Source: Trogon surrucura (taxonomy: Eukaryota > Chordata > Aves > Trogoniformes > Trogonidae). Taken from it: 64,000 nucleotides of DNA. The notes under the pieces are model-generated. The model had not been told where the DNA came from, did not search any database, and saw nothing but the letters and a program-made list of their open reading frames with translations. How positions within the stretch are numbered: the stretch's first letter is position 1; each line of letters opens with the position of its first letter. Position numbers and translations under genes: made by a program. Below, in pieces: positions 34,863 to 45,500 of this stretch. Location of the stretch: NCBI GenBank assembly GCA_020746105.1, contig CM036618.1:47026514-47090513 (forward strand), read 5' to 3'.

Positions 34863-37531
34863 ATAACCATCTTTGTTTGGGTTTATTGCTCTCCCTTGAT
34901 TTCCTGACTACTTTGGTTAATTCATTTTCCATGAGGGCAGCCCTCCTGAAACCCATTAGATGGTCAGGAGTGATTATGTTTCTCGTTTGTCCACCTCCTT
35001 TTCACGCAGCCTCTGTGTCTCTCCTGCAGCAACTTGTTCAAAGCAGACCTCAGCTGCAGCTCCTGCCCCAGGTGCTGGCCTTGGTGGGTCACCAGCCACA
35101 GCAGCCAGGGTAGATGAGTATATCTGGCCCAATGCAGGGCTATAAAAATGACAAGGGTGTTCAGGAGGGAGATAGGACCTTCTAATGTGTTTTTGAAAAC
35201 CTCTCTCCAGAATCTTGCACCTGTATTACTGCTTTTTTTAGTACCAAGTATATAACTGCCTGATAATAGCAACATTTAATCTCAAAACTTAAATGAGAAT
35301 CAGATTTGAGAAAAAAAATGCTTCAAAACAAACTCCTGGAGTTGTCTTCGGTGTAATATTAAGAAGAGCATATCAGAGAGTGATTGTGTTTTGGAAAACT
35401 ACATTATGTAGATATATTTATTGTCTATACATATTACTGCTATTGTATTGCTATGCTTGTGTTTGTATATATACCCATAGTCACATAAATATTTCTAATC
35501 AGAGCAACACAGAAACTGAATATCAATGTAGGCTGGTTTTCAGCTCAACAAGCAATAGTGATTTTTTTAAACTAATTTTTGTGTGATAGAATATTTTTAA
35601 AAATATATTTCTCTCAGCCTGTGCTAGCATGCTAGAATATTTTGATGACAACTGTAGTCCAAATGGCAAGGTCCTGTTACAAGGAATTCATCACAGATGT
35701 AGTCCTTAGGCCAAATTAAGACCGAAAGAAGACTGAAAATAAAATGTTAAGAAACAGCTGATATGTTTTAATTTATGAAATGCGAACTGGACACGTTCAG
35801 TAGGTTCTGACATATTTTTACTTGCTAGTAGCACTGTGAGGCAATGCGAGAGCCATCAGTGAAAACTTTCAGCTCCCATCCCTCTCCCCTTTGGCAGCTG
35901 TTGACCATCATTTCTCAGGTCCACTTCTTGCATGGCAGTGAGCTTCAAAACAATTCTCCAGATGGCTGTTGAAGTTGGGACTGATGACTGCAAGCTGCAT
36001 ATTAAATATCTGAGTTCCTTGTGCAAATTCATGCAGTCTGGTTTTCTCTGGGAGGCATGAGCGGGTGAGTACAGCTGAGGCAGGGAGAAGGTAGGGTGAA
36101 GTGTGGAGGAACAGGACAATGACAGCAATGCCATGTCAAATCCGTGAAAGTGAAGGGATCGTCATTGATTTCTGTGTTTTTTGGAGCAGGTCCTATGCCT
36201 TCTATTACTTCAGATAGGGAGATAGGGACCGTCCTTCAAGGTTGTGCAGGTTCTCTTGCCTCAAGAGCATCTCTTGGTACACACATCCTCTGCTCCATGG
36301 CACACAAGTCCATACAAATCCCTTTAGAAAAGATGGTGTAACATTTTCCTGCTCCTGTCGTAGGACTTTTGTCACAGAGGGAGTGGGAAAGAGCGTGCTT
36401 TGTATTTTCTCAGGGATGGTGATTACCATTGCATTTGCACTGCTGTGTCAAGTACTTTGTCCATACTCCGTTTGTACTGTCTCTCCATTTCACCACTCCC
36501 AAAAAGCCAAAGTAGACAAATCGTATCAATAGCAATAGCTTCTGTACACCTGTGTGCTGTCTGTTTCTGTTACAGCACACGTTCCCTGTCACATTGGCTA
36601 TAGAAGACTTCTGAATTTCTTCAGTATACAGTCAATCCGTATTAAAAATACAACTTGTCAGAGCCCAAACTTATTTCCTCTTCATTCAAGCCTAGCTCTA
36701 AATCATTCTCTTTTAATGTGCTGGAATTTGGCCTTAGCTTGCTTTATTTTTCTGAATTTATCAAAAAGGGTGCCATCTCAGTATTGAGACCAAGTTATCC
36801 AAGCAAAAGTAGAGAAAAAGCCCCAAGTCCTAAATAGTGCCCTGTCTGTAATGTGCTAGACTCCCTTCGCAAGGCACAATGTTGCCATTTCTGTGAGAGG
36901 ATTGCTTCCAGCAAGGTTTTGTTGGTGAGTGAACAAACCCAGGATACTGGGAAGCCCTAGGGCTGCTGTGTTGAGCATGAGAGGCAAAGATGTGGGTCCT
37001 GAGCAATTTAAGTACAGATTCCCTGCAGGAGCCGTGACAGCGCAGGAGCTTCTGGAGGATCTTCAGGAGTGATGAGACAGTATCTTTGTTTCAACACCCT
37101 CACACGAAGGTGTGTTGGGACACCTTTACTCCAGCGTGAAGCCATGGTTGCCAGTGCAGTGTATGCAGAATTCACTCTCTGAAGCAAGTGATGTCTGGTG
37201 GATCTTGACCATCTGAAGATTTAATCTGAAACTCATAGACTCAGGAAGCACAGCAATCCCTACTGTAAAGTGAAGGATGCTGCTGGCTGTATCACTACCA
37301 CACAAGGTGAGAATCAGTTTCATTCATGTGTTGTGTGGCCATTTGGCTTTAATAGTGTTGTGGGTGAAACCCAGTTAACTACAGCAAATTGCAGTGTTGG
37401 GGTAGTGGTTCTCAGATGTTTACTGCTGGCTCTCCCTGAGGATGCTTGCTGGATATGACAAAAATCCCACTGAAACAGAGAGAAGATGTTCAAATCTGAA
37501 TGAAAGCTTGCATATGCAACTACTTCTCTGC

Positions 37532-37559
37532 TTTGTTCTGTTTTGTTTTGTTTTGTTTT
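37532..37559. repeat. TTTTG microsatellite
   Basis: A short imperfect array of TTTG/TTTTG units. It is a simple sequence repeat with no associated retroposon body visible. Confidence 0.85.
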
Positions 37560-38313
37560 CCCTCCAGCTGAATCAGTAGACTATTATTTTTCCTACAAAC
37601 CTTTGTTTCATGAAAAATTTATGACTGCACAACAATCAGTTCACATCTGTGTTCCCTGCAGGACAGCCACAATAGTATATGCACACTTTGCTGCTCCGTA
37701 GCTTGCATATTATATATCTACATTTTCTCTTACTTATCACTATTTTATTAATAGTTTAGTGGTTTTTTTTAATATATTACTCCAAATATGAATCTGATTC
37801 AGGCCAAAGCTTTAAGGGGAGACAACAAGGAGGACTGTTGGGTTACACTAACACTAGAGAAGGGCTCTCAGGAAAATCATGTAGTTTATACAAATATGAG
37901 ATTAATGGCACCTGTGATCTGAGATCTACACCTTTAGTCTTGTTCTCTATATGGCTTAGGAATTCAGGAAGCAGAAAACTCTTCATGTCTGGTAGTCATG
38001 GACTGTTACAGATCCACTGAGTGGATCACAGTGATCCAGGAGTCCTTCCATCAAATTGTTAAAATCTCAATTAAAAATGAGCCTGGGTTTCTGCTAGGAT
38101 GCAACTCTCACTTCTTTCAGGTTTCCCAAGAAAAGCTCTGAGTAATTTTCAACAAGTTGTTTCATTGTACTGAACTCACTGTACTGTGATATATTTGGCC
38201 CCAGAATAATTTATTTGTCACTATCAAGAGGCAATACAAGTATTTGGATCTTGCTGCTGAATCTACAGAGAGCGAATCACTTTTAAGATAGACAAATAAT
38301 GTATGACTTTTTC

Positions 38314-38318
38314 CTATG
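38314..38318 (+). repeat. Target-site duplication, left copy
   Basis: CTATG directly before the LTR's first TG. The matching copy is at 39244-39248 directly after its terminal CA. Confidence 0.85.
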
Positions 38319-39243
38319 TGTGATGGCTTTGTGTCTGGTGGGATTTTTGGTAATGGGGAGGCTAAGAGGGTGGCTTCTTGCAAGAAACTTCCAGAGCCTT
38401 TCCATGCCCGGCTAAACTGTTTTGACCTCTGTTACTAAGGCCAGGCCAATAAGCATCTTTGCGAATCAATATATTGATTCCTATTGAAGCCTGTTGAGGA
38501 AGTCCATTTTTTTCCTGCATCTTTTGTGTTGAGGAGTCTGGTTTTGCTTTGGAGAAGAGAGGGATCTGAGAGAGGGCAACCGTGCAGCCAGTGAAGAAAA
38601 CGGCAGGAGAAGGGCACAGGAGCCGAGCATTCCCTAGAGGCCCGTGGTGATAAGAGGCAGCAGGTTGAGACCCTACAGACCAAGGATATCGATGGTGGTG
38701 AGAATGTCCAGGATGTGGCCTGTAGAGGACCCCATGCCAGGGGAGAGAACATGCGGGAGCAGAGGATGTGTCTGAAGTGAACCACGACTCTGAAGATGAC
38801 TTGTGCTGGAGCAGGCACACTGCAGCCCGGGGGTGGGTCACCCACGAGTCCTCTCCCTGAGGAAAACGAACACGTCTCATCCCCCCCATCGCCCCCCGGC
38901 CTCCTGCTCCTCTGGTGGGGAGGAGGTAGCCAGAAAGGAGGGAGGGCTGGGGGGAAAGGGTGTTTAGTATCTGTTTGTATTTGCTTTCTCTCTCTATCCT
39001 GCTCTGATCTAGTTGATTCAGCTAAAACTGATGGTGGGAAATTAAATTTATGTTTGTTTTCTCCCCAAGTCTACTCTGTTCTTTGCCCATGGCCATAAGT
39101 AGTGAGACCATCCCTGTCCTAATCTCAATCCCTGAGCCTTTTCGCTGAATTTTCTCTCTCTCCATCCCTAAAGGGAGGGGGCTGTGGGTGAGCAAGTGGC
39201 TGTGCTGCTCTTGTTTCCTGCAGACTGCACTCAAACTACAACA
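38319..39243 (+). mobile_element. Solo LTR, avian ERVL type, with target duplication
   Basis: This 925-base LTR on the plus strand starts TGTGATGG and ends CTACAACA, so TG...CA termini are present. It is flanked by an exact 5-base duplication, CTATG, at 38314-38318 and 39244-39248. The order of landmarks matches the LTR at 20.9 kb in reverse: GAGGCTAAGAGGGTGGCTTC, repeated GGAGCAG/TGCAGCCCG-type units in the middle, AAATTAAATTTATG, CCCAAGTCTACTCTG, GACCATCCCTGTCCTAATCTC, and a closing GGGAGGGGGCTGTGGGTGAG. A 5-base duplication is typical of ERVL-class elements. No internal viral genes remain, so the provirus was lost by LTR-LTR recombination. It is moderately diverged. Confidence 0.9.
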
Positions 39244-39248
39244 CTATG
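39244..39248 (+). repeat. Target-site duplication, right copy
   Basis: CTATG directly after the LTR, identical to the copy at 38314-38318. Confidence 0.85.
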
Positions 39249-40681
39249 TTGCCAAGCATTTCTGAAATTCCCGCCCTTTTCCAAAGTCAAACTATGAAGA
39301 CAGAGCAGCTGGCCACCCACATGAACTCTCTGGTGGGGATGAAGAAGCCTGCTGGTTATCCTGCTAAGCCATTTGGAAGTGACAGCTTGCAAGCTCTTGG
39401 GATGTACAGACACAGGAGAGAGGAGTTCAAGCCTGTTGGAAGCTGGTAACATCTGGGTGAAGAGGAGAGGAGATGAAGTGCAATCTGTGGTGTGGGAGAA
39501 AAGTGAGAGTCCGAGATTTCCAGCCAGGCTGTTTTGCAGTGCCTTCTCCCTGTATCTGATTTATTGCTTACCAAACAAGAGAAGAACACACGATACCACA
39601 AACAGCTGTCTCCAATGACATACCTGTCATCACCCTCTGATAACATGTTCCTGTCATTGACCAGTCCAAAACTTGTCTAGTTCCTCTATCCTGGGTGTTT
39701 GGGTTGAGGTGTTTATGTTACACTGGTCACTTCAGGTCTCTAATTTCAATACTACAACAGACCCGGTAAGAACCCTTAGGTCGGTTCTACTCAATCTGGT
39801 TTTACTGAAGTCACTGGGCAGTTGTACCAATCTGATCTAACTTTGCTCTGCAGGAATCAGCACAGCAGCTCTGTTGCACCCCTGAAGCCGTGCTGCACTC
39901 ACTCACAGGGGGGAACTGAAATGCTTTGGCCTTTTGCAGACAAGAAAGGTCTGACATGAAGGTGAGAGACTGTGCATGGAGGAGGTTTCTCTGGGATCCT
40001 ACCAAAATCCCCAGGTGATTCCTACCTAGGTCTGGATAAAGTCCCCTGTTTTAATTTTCCTGCTCCAGTCCTTTCTGCTCTTCTGACTTGTAAGTGGATC
40101 CCCCACTGTGGATATTACCTGGTATCCTGTGCATTTCTGATCCTTCTCAGTTCTCAAAGGGAACTTCGGGAACTGTTGTGTGAAGTCCTATTGCTACAGG
40201 GTTGGATTTGCTCAAGACATGAAGGGAAATGCAACAAAGGTAAAGAGACCCACAGCAAGGACTTTCTAAACATAAACTCTTCTTTACCTAGGCTTGTAAA
40301 CAAAATACATCAATTATTTTCAGTGTCACAATTCTTTCTCATAAGGTAGAAAATTGAGTCTTCCACAGTGTCAGCTGCTTGCTCAGCACGTTTTAGGCAT
40401 TGTCTAGTATTTAACGAAAAAAACTGGATAAACCAGCTGGCATTTGCCAGTTCTGGCCTTGTTAAAATAAACAGGTCATATTTACCAAGCTTCAATATGA
40501 TCACAAAACACAAAATGCATATTTTATTTCCAGTGTAGTATACTGTTATTTTACTATATTACTGTTATTTTAATATGGTTTCAACTTAAATGGAAAGAAT
40601 AATTTGCTTAAGTGTTTGATACTGCAGCTATGTATTTGGAAGGATACTAGGCTGTTTTATTTTGTTTTGTTTTTTAAATAG
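39249..40681. other. Unassigned DNA with a few protein-like frames
   Basis: No gene was recognised. The frame at 39246-39449 (67 codons, including QLATHMNSLVGMKKPAGYPA) begins in the right-hand target duplication of the LTR and has a balanced, protein-like composition, but no known domain. The 125-codon frame at 39972-40349 is also without known similarity. A C/T-rich stretch ending in TAG immediately precedes the exon candidate at 40682. Confidence 0.4.
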
Positions 40682-40857
40682 GAAAGACAGTTTATAGTGC
40701 AAAGATGAAATCTCCTTCTTCTATCCGGACCAAATCAGTGTGTTTACAAGGTAACCGAGGCCAGTCCAAAGAGGACAATCTAGCAGAACCTGCTATGAAA
40801 AAGGGAAATGTTGCTAGCTCAGAAGTTACCAATGTAGACTCAAGAATCTCAGAATAA
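40682..40857 (+). CDS. Candidate terminal coding exon, gene unknown
   Basis: A T-rich tract (TTTTGTTTTGTTTTTTAAATAG) ends in an AG at 40680-40681. From there a frame is open with one split codon and then 57 residues to TAA at 40855-40857. An in-frame stop lies just upstream of the AG, which would fit an exon edge. The peptide begins KTVYSAKMKSPSSIRTKSVC and ends SSEVTNVDSRISE. It is rich in Ser, Lys, Asn and Glu and hydrophilic, as the cytoplasmic tail of a membrane protein might be. An AATAAAG lies at about 40922, within 70 bases of the stop. I do not recognise the protein and saw no matching upstream exon in the window. A frame of this length near an acceptor-like site can arise by chance, so this is a hypothesis. 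Confidence 0.3.
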
Positions 40858-41251
40858 ACTAAGACAAGTGACCTACCTTGAAATATACATTAGATCTAAA
40901 TGCAGAGAACTATAACAAAGAAAATAAAGAAGAAAATTGTTAGGACTCAGCCTCCTGAACTTCCATGGGACTCAAGTACCAGTTGGATTTTGGGTTGTCA
41001 CACACTCAGTGTGCTGGACTGTGCACTGAGATCTAGTGGGAAAGAGGTTTCCTACACATAAGAACATTCAAATCACATTAATATGTTTAAACTGTTATTG
41101 CAAAAATATCTCAGGAATACAGACAGGTGACGCTCACAAGGGCCCTGTTTACTAAGTGCAAGCCTTGCAAGAACTTGCTACACAAGACAAGCAGCTATCA
41201 TCTGTGCCTTGTTCTTTTTTTCCTCCTCTTTGCTTCTTTTGGCTGAACACA

Positions 41252-41459
41252 GGCTGACTCAGAGCACTTGCAGTTCTTGTGCTTGCAAATACAGCTAATA
41301 AAGAGCGCTAGAACCCTGAGGGGCGTCTACACACGTAGCGCCAAGTGCCTGGTTCGCCTGACGGGGTACTCGGCAGATGGAGTGCTTCACTTGCATAACA
41401 CACGCTGGTGGACCAGCACAAATGTTGGGTCACGGGCTAAGACTGATGATATAAATTAA
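41252..41459 (+). CDS. Candidate CpG-rich coding exon, gene unknown
   Basis: A strong polypyrimidine tract (TTCTTTTTTTCCTCCTCTTT, 41212-41231) leads to ACACAG at 41246-41251. From the AG a frame is open in phase 0 for 68 codons to TAA. The peptide starts ADSEHLQFLCLQIQLIKSAR, continues TLRGVYTRSAKCLVRLTGYS, and ends SRAKTDDIN. About nine CpGs fall in 130 bases while the flanks have almost none. No domain was recognised. The phase is incompatible with direct splicing from the same donor that would feed the exon candidate at 40682. It could be a real exon, a CpG-rich regulatory element or coincidence. Confidence 0.28.
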
Positions 41460-42174
41460 ACGCAGTGGTAGACTTCTGGTACTGTAGGAAACCTAATGAG
41501 TTTTGTTTTTATTTTTGTCACTGTATATTTGTAGTTTAACTTGATGAATCTATTTTAATGATGTTGTCAAGGCCAAATGTGTTGTAAAAACATGTGTTGC
41601 TTTTGCACTTTCCAGCAATATATTACTTTAATTTGTCCAAGGAATGGCATCAGTGTGTTCTTTTTCCACTTTTTTTTTTCTCTTTCCTGAAGCATGAAAT
41701 CTTGTAACACATTAAGAACTTTAAAACTTTTCAAATTTAATGGAACTAAACCATAACTCAGTCTTTGGAAGTGGATCTCTTCTTAGTATTCCAGAAATGT
41801 TATGATGTTTTGCTGGTTACTCATATTTTTTTCCCTCCAAAATCTTGCAGGCTTTAAAATGGAAATTAAGAAGGCCACTATAAAGCTTTCTAAGAAAGAA
41901 AAAATAAAACAACATATGCCAGCACTGTAGAAGGCAGTTGTTGTATTGCTAGACAAATGAATGTAAATTAAAGAGAAAAAAAGGCATGAAAGATGGAATA
42001 TGACACAAAGAAAATCTGGAATAAAACCATACAAGAAAAAACGAGTCAGAAAAATCATGAAAGACACATTTGTATTGATTCAATGAGGGGAAAGAACAAA
42101 ATTTAAAGTGACCAGATTGTGTATCCAAAGCGAGTTTCTTCTCGCTTCTTTCAGCCTGCCTAGTGGCCCACTGC
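41460..42174. other. Unassigned DNA, possible 3' UTR-like
   Basis: AT-rich sequence with T-rich runs near 41500 and 41680. If either exon candidate upstream is real this could be transcribed 3' untranslated sequence. Otherwise nothing is recognisable. Confidence 0.35.
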
Positions 42175-42572
42175 TGTGAGTCACACTTCATGCTTTCTTG
42201 CAATTCCCTGAAGTGCTACCAGTGTGGCAGGTGCATCCCCCCAGTCTGGGATGTCTCCCCTCACAGCGATTGCCGGGCAGATTTCAGAGAAACTACTGGA
42301 AGTTTCTGGCTAGTCTGGCTCTAGCCCACCAGCCTAGAGGGATACCCAGGAAGTTGGCTGGTAGTCAATAGGAGGCTGAGATAGCTTTGACTGACCACAG
42401 CTCAGATTCGACTGAGCTTTAAACTGGGATCCTGCCAGGGGCCCTCTGGAGCAGCAGGTCTTGCAGTTGGGCTACAGCCTCCCCCTGGGTTTGGAGGAGC
42501 TTTCATTTCTTAAATAAATCCAATTTCATTACGTGTGTGGATTTTTTTCTGAGAATGGGTGCACTCCTCACA
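42175..42572 (+). mobile_element. Possible short LTR
   Basis: A GC-richer block of about 400 bases begins TGTGAG and ends CTCACA, an inverted terminal hexamer with TG...CA ends. Near its right side AATAAA (42513) is followed at once by a GT-rich stretch (CATTACGTGTGTGGATTTTT), the arrangement of an LTR polyadenylation region, and a TTTAAA lies near 42418. Flanking duplications do not match (CACTGC against AATCAG), and I do not recognise the family. A host regulatory block or another repeat is possible. Confidence 0.3.
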
Positions 42573-45500
42573 ATCAGCTACGATTACTGCATGCAGTCAT
42601 GTGTTCTGTAACCTTGAGCCTTGTCCCATTAGTTTTTGCTGGTGTGTGTGACATTAGACTTGCTGAACTCCTGTGCTGAATTTAGGCATCTAAATTCAAC
42701 CTGCTCCCTAAATAAGGAAGCTCAAATCCTGTCCCCTGAAGTCCGAGACTGGGGAAAGAAAAATATCCACATCTTTTTCAACTGCTGCCTATCCTTAGAC
42801 AACCGAAACCTACAAACTCTTCACTCTGTTACTCAAACTACTGTTGCACATGCAGCACTGTCCCAATCCAAAGATCTCAGTGCCTTGTTCAAACCCATGG
42901 CTAGTCATAATACAGAAATTATTAATCAAATTATAAGTTAAATCCAGACTCATCTTCGTTTTGGTTTTCTGTTGGGCTTTGCAGAAGAAACAGTACACCT
43001 GCCACTAGGACAGGAATCCCTGCAAAAAGTGATTGCAGACTGTCCCTTTTAAAGGGTATCTGGAAGAAGAAATAGTGCCCTATATTTTCACAGGGGCCAG
43101 ACCACTGTGGGCCAACAAATCATGAATTTTCTTCTGTTTAGTGACACAACTTCAGTAAAGATGGTGAATCTTTAATGGAGACAGCATAGCCTGGTTGTTA
43201 GGGCACCCTCTTAGCAGATATCTTGTGTCCCCACAGGCTGTGGGAGGAACTGATTCTGGGTCTTACTCCCCTGAGAAGTGTTTGAGTTCCAGACTGGGAA
43301 GATGAAACAGTTGTGGAAAGACTTTTAGAACAGAAAAAGACTGCTGCTCCTCCCTTTACTTTTTATATCTCTATATCTCTGCCTGTGTGTGTATCCAAAC
43401 CAGCTTGCTCTTCTTACCTAGTAGTGATGCAGATATAAACCCAGGAACTTACAAAGTGCTTACCTCATTCGAATTGAGACTTGTCTTGTGTGAATTGCAC
43501 TTTCAGGTCCTTCACAAAGCACCCCAAGGATGACCACTGTCAGCTCTGCTTTTAACAATGGAATTTGGAGAAACAGGATCTGCACGTGTGTTGCAAATGG
43601 TATATTTAAGAGTTCTTGGGTCAGAACTAAAAAAGTTAAGTCTGTTGAGTCATTGTGAGAACTCTGAAAATATTTTGCCAAAAAGCAGTTAGAATAGAAA
43701 ACTAGATCCATTCCCTTTCAAGTGGGTAGATTTTAGAGGAAGGAAGGATTACGCCTTTGGTATAAATGTAACACTCCAGGCAGTAATGAGGCTCCCCAAG
43801 TCTAAGTGGAATCTGGGAGGCCTAAAAGGATCTGAGAAGAATCAAAATATTTGCATAGTTTCTCCCACTCCCACTTAATTTTAACTGATCTTCTCTTGAA
43901 TATGACAATTTACAGATTGATACCACTGAAAACTTTGAACAACATGTAATGGAGAACATTTGTAGAAAGCGACAAAGCCTTTCAGTATTATCTTGTAGCT
44001 CCTGTGGAAGCCACCATTCCATAGGAAAGAGGGCAGCTACAGCAATAAAACTACTCATAAAATGAGTTGAAGACAGAAATTTGAATATAAATCCATGTAC
44101 CACAACCCAAAATAGGGGAAATAAACAGAAGACATTGTAATTTAGTAGTTTTGATATGTGCAAAATTTTTAAGAGTGTAACAGAAAATAAAAATGGTTGT
44201 TCCGATTCACATGAAGGCTCACATAGTCCAGTGCTCTTCCGCTGATCAATAGCAGATGTTTAAAGACATAATGTAAGAAATAGAGCAACTATACAAATAC
44301 TATTCACAACATACAGTTCTGGCTTTGGCTACAGGAAACTAAGGATTTCAGGGATAAACCACACATGGCTTATAGGACCAAAAAGTAAGAGGAGAAAGAT
44401 TTGAAGGATCAAGACAACCCTAAAAGAATAAAGGAAATTCTGTTTAATGATAAACCTCAAAGGGCAGAAGTGTTCAATTACTATCCTTGTTCTGCATTTA
44501 GAGAGAAGAGTGTGATGGTCTCATACGATGAGAAGATGATAACCTACTTTCTACTATTGTCCTCACGAGGAACTGTGGAGGATGTCATAGCAAAGTTGAT
44601 CACTATTTTAACCATCTACCAAGAGAACTGATGTGGAGACCTTCTTCTGAAATGTTTGAATATTTTTTTTTCTGTGTATGTAATTTTTGGGCTCATATCT
44701 TTGACCAGAATATTCCTTTTGGTGTTTCTTAGAACAAGCACAGTGTGATATCTTATGCTCTGCCTAAGATATGACAGCAATTTTCAGCTCCTTTGTCCCA
44801 ACGCTACTACTCCTTAGAAGCAGATATTGCCCTTTATCACATAGTATTTACATTCTCTTCACTCTACCAATCTGAAGAGGTTTCTCATGTGCAGAAGTAG
44901 AGGATGGGAAGTATGTAAAGGTTTTTGATGATCAAGTCACAAGTTTGGCAATAGTAGCAGAAACAGTTGCTGTCAGGCTGAGCTGTCTAAAGCCAGGTTT
45001 CCTGGCAAATTGTTGGGAAAGTGTGCTAACAGCTCACATAGCCTTGCTGTAACACAAAGGTTGACAGTGATGAGCTTTCCCTGACAGACAGAGGTCTGTA
45101 AGGTGGTTGTCAGCAAGATACTAAGCACTGAGATTGCAAGAGGAAAAAGTTTTGTTTTCTAATGGGAGTTTTTTTGCACAGTGGTGGAGGAAAAAGAGTA
45201 TTGTGTGTCAAAATACGACTGCAACAACTGTGCTTCCAGCCACAGTGAACTCAACAAAATTCCGTCAGATATTTCTAATGCTTCAAAGGAGATTTTTTCC
45301 ACCACCAGGCACTTTGATCTATAATAGGTGGTATAAGTAAAAAATATGTCATATTCTTGTAACACACAGCCAGATGATATCATGTATCTTAAACCTACAG
45401 AGAGTCAGCTTGCAAATGGTATAGGAAACTGACAAACATTGCGAATCATGGCTTCATTGCGCTGGTTGACCATGGGTAATATGTGAGGAATTCACATCTT

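Larger units (their letters stand above)
34863..38318. other. Unassigned DNA with a TTTTG microsatellite
   Basis: No gene was recognised. A short TTTTG repeat (about five units) lies at 37532-37559. The GC-richer portion at 34960-35130 may still belong to the LTR to its left, but I could not assign it. Confidence 0.45.

Noticed and set aside
38362-38889. 175- and 136-codon minus-strand frames
   Set aside because: They lie wholly within the GC-rich middle of the solo LTR, against its orientation, and have no known similarity.
41290-41350. tRNA/SINE-like A and B box resemblance (TAGCGCCAAG, GGTTCGCCTG)
   Set aside because: The spacing and sequence do not fit a polymerase III promoter, and no cloverleaf or A-rich tail is present.
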